Made by a program: the position numbers and the translations under genes. A DNA stretch of 64,000 bases from an uncultured Maribacter sp. (GTDB lineage: Bacteria; Bacteroidota; Bacteroidia; Flavobacteriales; Flavobacteriaceae). Location of the stretch: NCBI GenBank assembly GCA_947493885.1, contig CANLTE010000002.1, positions 682,001 to 746,000 of the forward strand, written 5' to 3'. The notes under the pieces were generated by a model. That model did not search any database, was not told the origin of the DNA, and was given only the letters and a program-made list of their open reading frames with translations. The number at the start of each line of letters is the position of its first letter. Position 1 is the stretch's first letter. Shown piece by piece: positions 24,051-33,617 of the stretch.

Positions 24051-26039
24051 TTATTTTTGTTCTTGAAGAGCCTTAATCTCGTCTCTAAATTTTGCCGCTT
24101 GCATAAAATCTAAATCTTTTGCCGCCTTCTCCATTGCCTTTCTTTTATCCCGAATTAATTGCTCAATTTGGTTCTTTGTCAGGTAGTCTAAATCTGGTTC
24201 AGCAGCTCTTAATTCCTCCTTTTCGAAGTGGTATGTAGAAACAGAATTTTTGGATAAAACACTGTCTAAATTTTTATTTAAAGCTGTTGGTGTGATGTTG
24301 TTTTTAGTATTATACGCAATTTGTTTTTCTCTTCTGTAGTTAGTTTGGTCAATAGTTTGCTGCATGCTATTGGTAATTTTATCAGCATACATTATTGCTT
24401 TACCATTTAAATTTCGAGCCGCCCTACCTACGGTTTGCGTAAGTGAACGATTACTTCTTAAAAAGCCTTCTTTATCTGCATCAAGAATTGCAACAAGAGA
24501 AACTTCGGGTAAATCTAAACCCTCTCTCAAAAGATTTACACCAATTAAAACATCAAAAATTCCTTTTCGTAAATCTTGCATAATTTCTACCCGTTCAAGG
24601 GTATCTACATCACTATGAATGTATCTACACCTTACGTTAATTCGGGTAAGGTATTTGGCAAGTTCTTCGGCCATTCTTTTTGTTAGGGTAGTTACTAAAG
24701 TTCGTTCATCTTTTTCTACACGTTGCTGAATTTCTTCAATTAAATCATCAATTTGATTTTGACTAGGGCGGACTTCAATTATGGGGTCAAGTAAACCTGT
24801 TGGACGAATTATTTGCTCTACAAAAACACCTTGACATAATTCAAGTTCATAATCAGCGGGAGTTGCACTTACAAATAGTGTTTGATTTTGAAGTATTTCA
24901 AACTCTTCAAATTTTAAAGGTCTATTGTCCATAGCCGCGGGTAGTCTAAAACCGTATTCTACTAAATTTTCCTTTCTACTGCGGTCTCCGCCATACATAG
25001 CATGAACTTGAGGAATGGTAACATGACTTTCATCAATCACCATAAGGTAATCATCAGGAAAATAGTCTAATAAACAAAACGGACGGGTGCCTGGATTTCG
25101 TCCATCAATATATCGTGAGTAGTTTTCTATACCAGAACAGTACCCTAATTCCCGAATCATTTCTAAATCAAAGGTAGTACGTTCTTCAAGACGTTTGGCC
25201 TCTAAATGTTTGCCAATTTCTTTAAAATAATCAACCTGTTTAACCATATCATCCTGGATTTGATGAATGGCGTTTTGCAATACATCTTGCGATGTTACAA
25301 ACATATTAGCTGGATAAATATTTAGGTTGGTGTAAACTTCAATTACATTGTTATTAAAAGGGTCAAAAGCTTCAATTTCTTCGATTTCATCGCCAAAAAA
25401 ATGAATTCTGAACGCATGGTCTGCATAGCTGGGGAAAACGTCTACAACGTCTCCCTTTACTCTAAAATTACCGTTTTTAAATTCATCTGTGGTTCTTGCA
25501 TATAGGCTTTGAACTAATTGATGCAAAAATTTTGTTCTTGGGATTACTTGGTCCCTCTCAATTGTAATTACATTTTTTTGAAACTCAACTGGGTTTCCAA
25601 TACCATACAGACATGAAACCGAAGCAACAACAAGTACATCACGCCTTCCTGATAAGAGTGAGGAAGTAGCACTTAATCTTAGTTTTTCAATATCCTCGTT
25701 GATGGATAAATCCTTCTCAATATAAGTTCCGGTAGTAGGTAGGTATGCTTCTGGTTGATAGTAATCGTAATAAGAAACAAAGTATTCCACTGCATTTTCA
25801 GGAAAAAACTGTTTGAATTCTGAATAAAGTTGTGCCGCAAGTGTTTTGTTATGTGCTAGCAACAATGTTGGTCTCTGAACTTTTTCAATAACATTAGCTA
25901 CTGTAAATGTTTTTCCAGAACCAGTTACTCCAAGAAGTGTTTGGTACGGATCTTTATTATTTAAACCATTTACCAATTGTTTAATAGCCTCGGGTTGGTC
26001 ACCAGTTGGCTTAAAATCTGATACTATCTTAAATTTCAT
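24051..26039 (-). CDS. uvrB: Excinuclease ABC subunit B
   Basis: UvrB is the damage-verifying helicase-like subunit of nucleotide excision repair. The 662-residue protein shows Walker A GVTGSGKTFTVANV, the beta-hairpin region YYDYYQPEAYLP with the following TGTYIEKDLSINEDIEKLR, helicase motifs VIDESHVTIPQ and FVSATPADYE, motif V/VI LIGVNLLREGLDLPEVSLV and QTVGRAARN, and a C-terminal UVR motif (LIRDKRKAMEKAAKDLDFMQ) that binds UvrC. All are intact. It lies 19 bp downstream of a T9SS type B protein gene on the same strand. Confidence 0.97.
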   Translation of the reverse strand: MKFKIVSDFKPTGDQPEAIKQLVNGLNNKDPYQTLLGVTGSGKTFTVANVIEKVQRPTLLLAHNKTLAAQLYSEFKQFFPENAVEYFVSYYDYYQPEAYLPTTGTYIEKDLSINEDIEKLRLSATSSLLSGRRDVLVVASVSCLYGIGNPVEFQKNVITIERDQVIPRTKFLHQLVQSLYARTTDEFKNGNFRVKGDVVDVFPSYADHAFRIHFFGDEIEEIEAFDPFNNNVIEVYTNLNIYPANMFVTSQDVLQNAIHQIQDDMVKQVDYFKEIGKHLEAKRLEERTTFDLEMIRELGYCSGIENYSRYIDGRNPGTRPFCLLDYFPDDYLMVIDESHVTIPQVHAMYGGDRSRKENLVEYGFRLPAAMDNRPLKFEEFEILQNQTLFVSATPADYELELCQGVFVEQIIRPTGLLDPIIEVRPSQNQIDDLIEEIQQRVEKDERTLVTTLTKRMAEELAKYLTRINVRCRYIHSDVDTLERVEIMQDLRKGIFDVLIGVNLLREGLDLPEVSLVAILDADKEGFLRSNRSLTQTVGRAARNLNGKAIMYADKITNSMQQTIDQTNYRREKQIAYNTKNNITPTALNKNLDSVLSKNSVSTYHFEKEELRAAEPDLDYLTKNQIEQLIRDKRKAMEKAAKDLDFMQAAKFRDEIKALQEQK

Positions 26040-26058
26040 AAGATAAAAATACGAAAGC

Positions 26059-28764
26059 TTATCGCTTTAATGTAAAATGGCCTTTAAATTCGCGTCCATC
26101 TTTGAGCTTGGCTTTAAACCAATAGTCCGAGGAAGGCACGTTTATGTTATTAGAAGTGCCATCCCATCTAGCGTTCTGAGGATCTAAAGCTGTTATTAAT
26201 TGCCCGTACCTATCAAATATATAGACGGACGCTATGTTGTTTAAACCTTTAATCTCCCAAAAATCATTTTCATCATCTGCATTTGGAGTGAAGAATTTAT
26301 CGTAGCCTGCTACCGAAATAAGTTTTTCTGAAACACCGCATCCGTTTTTGTCCTTTACAAACACAGCATTAAAACCTGCGGGGACATTGCTAAAAAAATT
26401 ATCGTCGGTAAAGTCTATACCATCTAAAGAATACTCGTAATCTCCAGAACCTGAAATTTCAATAGCAATGGTATTGTTTTTTGAAATGTCTTTAATAACT
26501 ACGTTTTCAATTTTAGCAATATTAGACGGCACAACCCTAAATTCTACTCTGTTAGGGCAAGTTATGGTTGAATTTGTTTGCGAATAGTGGTAGCTCGCTT
26601 CAAGTATATAAGTTCCTGGTTCCGTAATTATGGCATTTTCTCCAGAACCAATATTAGTTTCAGAATTTTCATTTTTTTTAATCCAAGTATAAGAGTCAAA
26701 TCCCTCAGGAGCATAAACAGGTAGCAAAGGGTTGTTTAGACAAATGGTATAAAACTCATCCATCTGGAATAGAGGAGAGGGGTTTACTTTAAGATTAATT
26801 TGTAAAACATCTTCACATTGGTTGTTATTTTCAATGCGACCTAGGATTGTTGTGGATTCTGAGGTGAACCAATTATCAAGTTCATTTTGTTCTAAAGCAA
26901 CATCTTCTAGGCTACTATAAAATTTAATATTCTGACCAGAAAAATTATCTGTTTTGATAGTTTCCAAATCAAAATTTCCTACTAAAACGTTATCCTCTGG
27001 GTTTTCATCGCAACTGTAAAAAGAATATTGGTCACTATTTAGCACTACATCTTTTACGTTTAATAAGATTTCTCCCGAATTACTACAATTAGATTGGTTA
27101 CTAACTTTGTAATAAATAGTTTGGTTATAAGGATTGGTGTTTACGAAGTTTTCAGGGTTGTCTATGGGTAAATCGCTTAGTAAATCGGTTTCGGATTCGT
27201 AAAACGTATATACAAAATCATTTTGTTTTTCGATTTGATTTAAATTAAAAGAGGTTAAACCATCCTGAAGGTTTGAAGGTCCGGTATCACATTGTGTTAA
27301 AGTTAAATTGTTTCCTTCAGGCGATTGGTTCACTGCCAATGCAACTTCCCCATAGATTACGCATTTTCTGGCGTCTGAGGGGATTATTTCTACTGTATAT
27401 CGTCCAGCATCAATTTCTTCAGAAGCATTTACTTCAAAAATATGATTGTCTGGATTTGGGAAAGGATTTCCATCTTTACTCCAATGATAAGTAGCGCCTG
27501 GAGAATATTCGGCTTCGAGCTTAAACGACTCTCCTTCGCAAATAGTTAAGCTACCTGAGGTAGTGCCATCTTCATTAGAGACTAAATCTATGGTGCTAAA
27601 AAAGGATTGAATAAAAGGGGGTAACCCCTGAGTTGCGTTTCTACCTTCAAGAAAAATGGAATTATGTAAATAATTAGCTGGCGTTCCTTTTTTATTAGGC
27701 TCATCAATAACACCCAGAAATGGAATTCCTGTTCGATAATTTGCAGCTATGGTTCTGTATATTTTCCCATTATTACCAAGTTGTAGAGCGCCTCTGTAGA
27801 TATCATCTTTGTGTAAAACCACCTCAGAACCATTGGTGTTTATATCGCTTAATGAGAATTGAAGTAACGAGGATGCATGATCAATAATTTGATTTTGATT
27901 TGGGATATCATTAGATGTATGTACATAAAGGAAGTTTCCGTTACCAGAAAATTCAATGCCGTAAGCATTTTTGTGTTCATCATTAATTAAAATTTGTTCC
28001 TGATTTGATACAGTACCAGTTAGCGCATCAAAATCATATAAATATAGACCAGAACGCATGTTTGCACTAGCCATTTTTTTTCCATCAACAGAAAACTTTA
28101 AGTATCCTCTAGGGTCCTCAATATCGATATCGTTAAATGTGCTTTTTACGGAATTATGTTCAACACCTGTTGCATTTATTTCAAAAGCATGATAAGTATT
28201 AAAAGTGGATTCTTGACCATTTTCTGAGGCTAAAGTCACTAACCAAATGGATTTACTAGAACAGTCTTTGATTACAGCTGAAAGTTTTTCAGAACAATCT
28301 TGAAGAAGGTTGATGTTTTTTTGCAGGACTGTTCCATTACCATCATTATAACTTAAATCTATTATTGAGTAGTTTAATCCCTCATCAATTTCACCTTCGT
28401 TTGAAGTAACATCAACAGTAAATACATAAAAAACAGTAGGGCTTTCTGGGTGAGGAATAATTATTGCGGATTGTGTGCTTGAAGCATTTCCGAATAACCC
28501 ACTCCCGTTTTCCATTAAATTATGGTCTCTATTGTAAACGCGGCTTCCATCGGTATAAAATAATAAATCCCCTTGGCTGTCTGAAATTGTAGCGCACCCT
28601 TCTAGAGTGTTTAATTGACCATCAGTTAAGGCCGTAACGCTACCATCATTATTAAAATGAATACCTGCATTGTTACCAAAATACCAATTAGAAGTCTCTC
28701 CTTGACTTTGTAGTATAAAGGGGATGCAAAAAAAGAAAACGATATGAAATACAATATTCTTCAT
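26059..28764 (-). CDS. T9SS type B sorting domain (gliding-motility-associated) secreted protein
   Basis: The 901-residue product has a signal peptide (MKNIVFHIVFFFCIPFILQSQG). The N-terminal ~390 residues start NWYFGNNAGIHFNNDGSVTALTDGQLNTLEGCATISDS-like text, a beta-propeller pattern common in these proteins, followed by Ig/PKD-like segments (GATYHWSKDGNPFPN). The last ~85 residues are a type B C-terminal signal: KFFTPNADDENDFWEIKGL, VYIFDRYGQLITALD, SDYWFKAKLKDGREFKGHFTLKR. The protein is thus exported by the type IX system and fixed on or released from the cell surface; the ligand is unknown. I prefer the ATG at 28764 over an upstream GTG at 28782. Confidence 0.88.
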   Translation of the reverse strand: MKNIVFHIVFFFCIPFILQSQGETSNWYFGNNAGIHFNNDGSVTALTDGQLNTLEGCATISDSQGDLLFYTDGSRVYNRDHNLMENGSGLFGNASSTQSAIIIPHPESPTVFYVFTVDVTSNEGEIDEGLNYSIIDLSYNDGNGTVLQKNINLLQDCSEKLSAVIKDCSSKSIWLVTLASENGQESTFNTYHAFEINATGVEHNSVKSTFNDIDIEDPRGYLKFSVDGKKMASANMRSGLYLYDFDALTGTVSNQEQILINDEHKNAYGIEFSGNGNFLYVHTSNDIPNQNQIIDHASSLLQFSLSDINTNGSEVVLHKDDIYRGALQLGNNGKIYRTIAANYRTGIPFLGVIDEPNKKGTPANYLHNSIFLEGRNATQGLPPFIQSFFSTIDLVSNEDGTTSGSLTICEGESFKLEAEYSPGATYHWSKDGNPFPNPDNHIFEVNASEEIDAGRYTVEIIPSDARKCVIYGEVALAVNQSPEGNNLTLTQCDTGPSNLQDGLTSFNLNQIEKQNDFVYTFYESETDLLSDLPIDNPENFVNTNPYNQTIYYKVSNQSNCSNSGEILLNVKDVVLNSDQYSFYSCDENPEDNVLVGNFDLETIKTDNFSGQNIKFYSSLEDVALEQNELDNWFTSESTTILGRIENNNQCEDVLQINLKVNPSPLFQMDEFYTICLNNPLLPVYAPEGFDSYTWIKKNENSETNIGSGENAIITEPGTYILEASYHYSQTNSTITCPNRVEFRVVPSNIAKIENVVIKDISKNNTIAIEISGSGDYEYSLDGIDFTDDNFFSNVPAGFNAVFVKDKNGCGVSEKLISVAGYDKFFTPNADDENDFWEIKGLNNIASVYIFDRYGQLITALDPQNARWDGTSNNINVPSSDYWFKAKLKDGREFKGHFTLKR

Positions 28765-28810
28765 TGTGTTGGATAACAACACAATATACTAATTTTTTTA
28801 ACTAGGGAAT

Positions 28811-29644
28811 TTACAGATCTCTTTTCCTTAATAAGGCGTAGGATAGGTAGATAAAAAGTGTAGTCCAACCAAGTACAATTGCTATTTCGTACCAATGAAC
28901 AGCATGGTCAAACTTAAAATCTTCACCAATTTGTTGCCCTAAATTTTGCACGGCGGAAAGTCTGGAGAAAGGCTCATCAATAAGATTAAACATAGACTGA
29001 ACCGGAAGCATATCTCTTACCTTACCTGCGGTTTCCCACGACATAAATTTCCAACCTAAAAGCCCAAAAATAATATGTTCAAGAATAAACCAAAGGAATA
29101 AAAAGCCTAGTGCAAAAGCAGATCGTTTTACGAAAACACCAAGAAATAAACAAAAGGAGAAAAAGCCCAATAGCTTAATAAAAAAAGCTAGAACATACTC
29201 AAGGTCAGAAAAAATAATGGAAATTTCGTTGTAATTGGAATACCCTAAGCCTAATATCATTGAAACTACAAAGACAAATACTGTTGATACTGCCGAAAAT
29301 AGCAGGACTGTTAAAAATTTGGATAGTACAAATTCCTTTTTTGAAAGTCCGTCAATGAGATTTTGTTTGATGGTCTTATTGCTATATTCATTTGCCATCA
29401 TTGAAACAATTACAATAGCTAAAAATAATTTAAAGAAAGCGGCAATAAAGGTGTTGAAATGCCATATGTATGGAAAATTAAAAATACCCATTTCTGCTAA
29501 GTGAAATTTAATGGGACCTATATCAAACTTTATAGCAGCTATTGCAGCGATGGAAGTTAGTAGTATAAAATAAGAAAGTATTAATATTTTACTAGCACGG
29601 TTATTCCAAAGCTTTATAAATTCTATTTGTAGTAAACGTATCAT
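28811..29644 (-). CDS. ABC-2 type transporter permease
   Basis: The 277-residue protein has six predicted membrane helices. The opening MIRLLQIEFIKLWNNRASKILIL and MMANEYSNKTIKQNLIDGLSKKEFVLSKFL are typical of the ABC-2 permeases that pair with DrrA/NatA-like ATPases; the cytoplasmic coupling loop lies in the second motif. Export substrate is unknown. It is encoded 33 bp downstream of the ATP-binding subunit gene on the same strand and should form a dimer with it in the inner membrane. Confidence 0.88.
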   Translation of the reverse strand: MIRLLQIEFIKLWNNRASKILILSYFILLTSIAAIAAIKFDIGPIKFHLAEMGIFNFPYIWHFNTFIAAFFKLFLAIVIVSMMANEYSNKTIKQNLIDGLSKKEFVLSKFLTVLLFSAVSTVFVFVVSMILGLGYSNYNEISIIFSDLEYVLAFFIKLLGFFSFCLFLGVFVKRSAFALGFLFLWFILEHIIFGLLGWKFMSWETAGKVRDMLPVQSMFNLIDEPFSRLSAVQNLGQQIGEDFKFDHAVHWYEIAIVLGWTTLFIYLSYALLRKRDL

Positions 29645-29677
29645 TCAGAAGTTGTTAAAGGGTTAGTTATGCTAGAT

Positions 29678-30574
29678 TTATACTTTTTCGGTAAGGGTTA
29701 AGAACTGTTCTTCTAAACTTTCTTTGCGTTTTACCATATGCGATAATATTGTTCCCTCAGCAAACAGTTCTTTATTTAATTCTACGGCAGACATTTCTTT
29801 AGTTAAAAAAGCCGTTATCAACCCATTTTCTGTTTTTATTTCGCCAAAGTTATTGTGGTTTTCCAGATATTTAGAAAGCTTAACATTGTCTTCAGCCTTT
29901 AGCTCAAAAAAGCCATAGCTCGCTAAAAGCCCATCCACTTTTCCGGAATACAATTTTTCGCCCTTTCTTAATATCACAACATGACTACATACTTTTTCTA
30001 CCTCATCTAATAAATGTGATGCCAATAAAATTGTTGTGCCTTGAGAAGCAATTTTTTTAATAATTTCTCTAATTTGATGAATACCTTGTGGGTCTAAACC
30101 ATTCGTGGGCTCATCTAAAATCAAAATTTCAGGATCATTTAATAGTGCGGAAGCAATTGCTAAACGTTGCTTCATTCCAAGTGAGAAGGTTCTAAACTTA
30201 CTGTTTTTTCTTTCTAACAATCCAACGAGTTCTAATTTTTCCTCTATTTTGTTTTCGGAAACTTCTTTTATTTTACATACCAATTTTAGATTTTGAATTG
30301 CACTCATATAAGGGTAAAAATTTGGGCGCTCGATAATAGCTCCAACTTTCTTTAGCGCTTGGTGAGTGGTAGAATTGCCTCCAAACCATGAGAAACTACC
30401 ACTGGTGGCATTAACTACATTGAGTACAATGCCTAAGGTTGTAGATTTACCACTTCCGTTAGGGCCTAAAATACCATAAACGTTTCCTTTTTCAATATCA
30501 AAGGAGAGGTCTTTAACCGCCGTTAAATATCCATATTTTTTGGTGATGTTATGAACAGATAAAATTGTTTCCAA
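29678..30574 (-). CDS. ABC transporter ATP-binding protein
   Basis: The 298-residue nucleotide-binding subunit shows Walker A GILGPNGSGKSTTLGIVLN, Q-loop region VGAIIERPNFYPYMSA, signature FSLGMKQRLAIASALL, Walker B ILILDEPTNGLDPQGI, and the H-loop TTILLASHLLDEVEKVC. The C-terminal ~80 residues after KLYSGKVDGL form the accessory domain of NatA/CcmA/BcrA-like exporters. It is the first gene of the pair with the ABC-2 permease. Antibiotic or lipid export are possible, but nothing in the sequence decides. Confidence 0.93.
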   Translation of the reverse strand: METILSVHNITKKYGYLTAVKDLSFDIEKGNVYGILGPNGSGKSTTLGIVLNVVNATSGSFSWFGGNSTTHQALKKVGAIIERPNFYPYMSAIQNLKLVCKIKEVSENKIEEKLELVGLLERKNSKFRTFSLGMKQRLAIASALLNDPEILILDEPTNGLDPQGIHQIREIIKKIASQGTTILLASHLLDEVEKVCSHVVILRKGEKLYSGKVDGLLASYGFFELKAEDNVKLSKYLENHNNFGEIKTENGLITAFLTKEMSAVELNKELFAEGTILSHMVKRKESLEEQFLTLTEKV

Positions 30575-30652
30575 AGTAGATGTATTTGAATTTGATACCT
30601 ACTTGACGATTAACAAAGAAATTTGTTACAGAAAACAATGGGAATATTACAT

Positions 30653-32317
30653 CTATTGATATTTCACTCTGTGAGTTATTCTTCTATTTGTAATTATGGA
30701 ACAAATATTTGCGTGAATAATATTGCTGGGGTAGGAACATGCTCCTTTTGTAACTTCAACAAAATAATCTCCTGGAGTGGTTGGTGTATATGTGCTGTTA
30801 GTTGCGCCACTTATTAAAACATTATCTTTATACCATTGATAGGCGTCAAACGGTCCACCAATAATTTCGATTACACTTCCAGGTAAACAGTTATTTCCGG
30901 TTATTTCTAAATCTACGCTTGGAGCGGTGTCAAAACCTGAAAAATACCCTGCGATACCCCTAGCCCCATTGTAACCTAAAAAACCAACTGCTATTGGTCC
31001 AGAGGATTCTACCTTGACATCTCCGTTTAGTCCTGTAATAAAAAAAGTTTTCCAGTCTGGAGAGCCTGTAACCGCTCTGGCTGTTGTAAGTGATACATTA
31101 CCATTGCCGTCGGTTACGACAATATTTGAATTGGGTGTGGACGCAGATGCAATAATACTAATACCTCCTGTGGCATTAATTCCTGCAATATCTCTTATGT
31201 CAGGTATATTATCCATAGTATCTGGTAACAAACAATTCACTGGAGCAATAAAGTTTAGACTGACAGTATGTATACCAGAAGAACCAGAGGTGATTTGATA
31301 GGCATATGCGTTTTTTGACGTTGTAACATACATATTATGCCCTCTGGAGGCGCCAGAATAGTTGGAGCCAGGTATTTGAAAGTATTCTCCATCGTTTATT
31401 GTAGTTATTGGTGTTGTAGAACCGTTCACATAAATAGCGGTATTATCTTGAACACCAATTATTAGAGGGAATTCATTAGAGTTCCCCCCATTTCCCCTAA
31501 CAAACACATATTCTCTACCAATGCTTTCGACAGGAACGGGTTGATCAATTCCTGCATCTCGTGAAGCACTAGATGCTGAAACTCCAAAATTTAACCCTCC
31601 ATTGCTAATCGCAATATCTTTGTTAGATGTAATGGTGGCTCCTAACCAACCATCAATGTTTGCCGTGGCTTGACTTTTTATAGCTTCCAGAACATAGCTT
31701 TCACCAGCGTTCAAGGTAATTTGAATGGTATTTGCGGTAATGCCATCGGCATCACTTTGCAATCTAAATTCGCAATTGGTATCATATCCAAAAATGTCTA
31801 CTATAGTATTGTTTTCTGTAGCCATAATACCCAAAGAAGAACTCATGGTGTAATGATTGGCACGTATTGGAGGACCACCCCATCTAAAGTTTTGACCAAG
31901 AGCAGGTCTGCCTTTAGAAGTAAGAGAAGCGGCCTGAGAATTGGAGCGTCCTCTATAGTTTACGTAAAATTTTTCGCCCGAGGGAGATTCAAAACGAAGA
32001 CCGCTATTAGTTAAAACAATTCCTGTATTAGCATCTGTTACCAAGGTGATATTGTTATCCGTGTTAGGTAAAGTGTACATGGCGGGTGTTGTATTTGATA
32101 TGGTATAAGAAGTTATTGGGGTAGTATTGGTTCCGCGATATACATTTACAGTAAAGGCACTTGTTTCTGGGGTAGAAAGATAAACAGCCTGTTCTTTAAT
32201 TGCTTGGTTTGTTCGGTTTTGTTTTAGGGGAGGTAAATAGTGTAAATCACTTAATTGGCCATAACAAATGGAGCAGATAAGCAATAAAATACAACTTATA
32301 TGAAATTTTAATTTCAC
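30653..32317 (-). CDS. Secreted IgGFc-binding-like surface protein
   Basis: The 554-residue product has a signal peptide (MKLKFHISCILLLICSICYG). The central ~330 residues resemble the IgGFc-binding N-terminal domain: GENFYVNYRG-like text (EKFYVNYRGRSNSQAASLTS), IMATENNTIVDIFGYD, LNAGESYVLEAI, LGATITSNKDIAISNGGLNFG, DAGIDQPVPVESIGREYVFVRG. A PKD/Ig-like segment follows (FDAYQWYKDNVLISGATNST). The tail after GACSYPSNIIHANIC is only ITNRRITHRVKYQ; it has no recognisable T9SS type A or type B signal, unlike relatives that continue into DUF11 and sorting domains. It may be truncated, or use another route. Function probably adhesion, by family only. Confidence 0.75.
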   Translation of the reverse strand: MKLKFHISCILLLICSICYGQLSDLHYLPPLKQNRTNQAIKEQAVYLSTPETSAFTVNVYRGTNTTPITSYTISNTTPAMYTLPNTDNNITLVTDANTGIVLTNSGLRFESPSGEKFYVNYRGRSNSQAASLTSKGRPALGQNFRWGGPPIRANHYTMSSSLGIMATENNTIVDIFGYDTNCEFRLQSDADGITANTIQITLNAGESYVLEAIKSQATANIDGWLGATITSNKDIAISNGGLNFGVSASSASRDAGIDQPVPVESIGREYVFVRGNGGNSNEFPLIIGVQDNTAIYVNGSTTPITTINDGEYFQIPGSNYSGASRGHNMYVTTSKNAYAYQITSGSSGIHTVSLNFIAPVNCLLPDTMDNIPDIRDIAGINATGGISIIASASTPNSNIVVTDGNGNVSLTTARAVTGSPDWKTFFITGLNGDVKVESSGPIAVGFLGYNGARGIAGYFSGFDTAPSVDLEITGNNCLPGSVIEIIGGPFDAYQWYKDNVLISGATNSTYTPTTPGDYFVEVTKGACSYPSNIIHANICSIITNRRITHRVKYQ

Positions 32318-32504
32318 AGGAATTTAATATTTATTTCAAAAAGAGGGTAATTTACTACATAAAATGTAGGTTTTTTATGTTTTGTTGTCAAGTTAATCTA
32401 ATATGTGGTAACCTTGAATTTTTGTTATGAATACAATCGCTAAAAATATACCACAGGGTTTAGAAAAATTTGATTTACTTTGACTAGATAAAGTAGAATA
32501 TAAT

Positions 32505-33596
32505 ATGTCTGAAGAGAAGTTAATGTCGCAAAAAAAACCTGCTTACCCAGTATGCAAGGAATTGGATGACTATTTGAATGAATATAGTCGAAAAATTGAG
32601 ATTCCAATTTTTTACGAAGATTTACTGCGTTTTTCAGGCTCAGTTGCTGTATATGATGATAACGAAGAGGATACATTGTGGATTCGTGTATATTATAGTG
32701 AGTACGATAGAAAAGAGATTGATGAAAGCTTAAAAAAAGTATATTCTATATTGCATTCTGATGGTAGTGAAAGCATTCATCAATACTTAAATGTTGATGC
32801 CGTTGATTATTGCACTTTTGGAAATTCTAAGCCGTTTAGGATAAAAGTCAGAAATATTTTAAATGATAACTTCACTTATTTTTATGTAAAAAAGACTGAT
32901 GCTTCTAGAATTTATGGCTTGGAGCTTGAGCATATGCTCTCTCCTTACAATTTAAACTTTTTAGTATATAAAGACACCTTGATTGAGGAGCATATTGCGG
33001 GAATACCTGGAGATGTTTTCATTAAAGAGCATTTGCCAAATTGTACTGAGTCAGAAAAATCACAATTGGCAAAAGAATTTGTAAAATTCAATGAACGATG
33101 CATGATTAGGTTGCTTGGCGATATGCGCTCATACAATTATGTTATTGTTCCTACACATGATTTTGATCATGTTGTGTATAGAATTAGAGCTATAGATTTT
33201 GATCAGCAATCGTTTGAAGGTAAGTTAAAAGTATACCGACCACAGTTTTTTAAAGAAAACTTTATAATGGTAGAAATGGTTCGTAAAAAGTTACAGCGTT
33301 TTTCTATAGATCAGTATAAAATTGAGGAGCGCTCAATTGTAGCTAAGCGTATTTTAAGTTCAGGTGATCGTTTAAAAAAGTTGAGGATAATTTGTAAGAA
33401 GGATAGCATTTCTCTTCCTAAAAACATTGAGATGTTAAGCGGACAAATTCACGAGCTTATTTTGGATAAGAATTTTAAAAATTGCTCGTCTATGGGGGAA
33501 ATTATTGATTTAGGACTTGATTTTGTCATGCGAAACTATCGTGATGTTAGTATGAAACAAATTATAGAAAGAGATTATAATAATCAAAAAAGCTAG
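32505..33596 (+). CDS. Uncharacterised protein with kinase-like motif order
   Basis: The 363-residue cytoplasmic protein has no family I can name. Its middle reads like a protein-kinase-like fold: FTYFYVKK (candidate beta3 lysine, K129/K130), then Glu in YGLELEHML (E140/E142), a hinge-like LIEEHIAGIPGD (160-170), a catalytic-loop-like LGDMRSYN with D206 and N211 spaced as in HRDxxxxN, and RAIDFDQQ (D231) like DFG. The regions outside (1-110 and 245-363) are charged and mostly helical. Whether it phosphorylates anything is unknown. It is a single gene, divergent from the IgGFc-binding-like gene, and ends at a terminator shared with a convergent gene. Confidence 0.65.
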   Translation: MSEEKLMSQKKPAYPVCKELDDYLNEYSRKIEIPIFYEDLLRFSGSVAVYDDNEEDTLWIRVYYSEYDRKEIDESLKKVYSILHSDGSESIHQYLNVDAVDYCTFGNSKPFRIKVRNILNDNFTYFYVKKTDASRIYGLELEHMLSPYNLNFLVYKDTLIEEHIAGIPGDVFIKEHLPNCTESEKSQLAKEFVKFNERCMIRLLGDMRSYNYVIVPTHDFDHVVYRIRAIDFDQQSFEGKLKVYRPQFFKENFIMVEMVRKKLQRFSIDQYKIEERSIVAKRILSSGDRLKKLRIICKKDSISLPKNIEMLSGQIHELILDKNFKNCSSMGEIIDLGLDFVMRNYRDVSMKQIIERDYNNQKS

Positions 33597-33617
33597 TCCG
33601 TTAAGACTAGCTTTTTT
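33586..33617. terminator. Bidirectional terminator overlapping two stops
   Basis: AAAAGCTAGTC (33588-33598) and GACTAGCTTTT (33605-33615), six-nt loop, with A/T runs. It overlaps the ends of both convergent genes. Confidence 0.88.
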
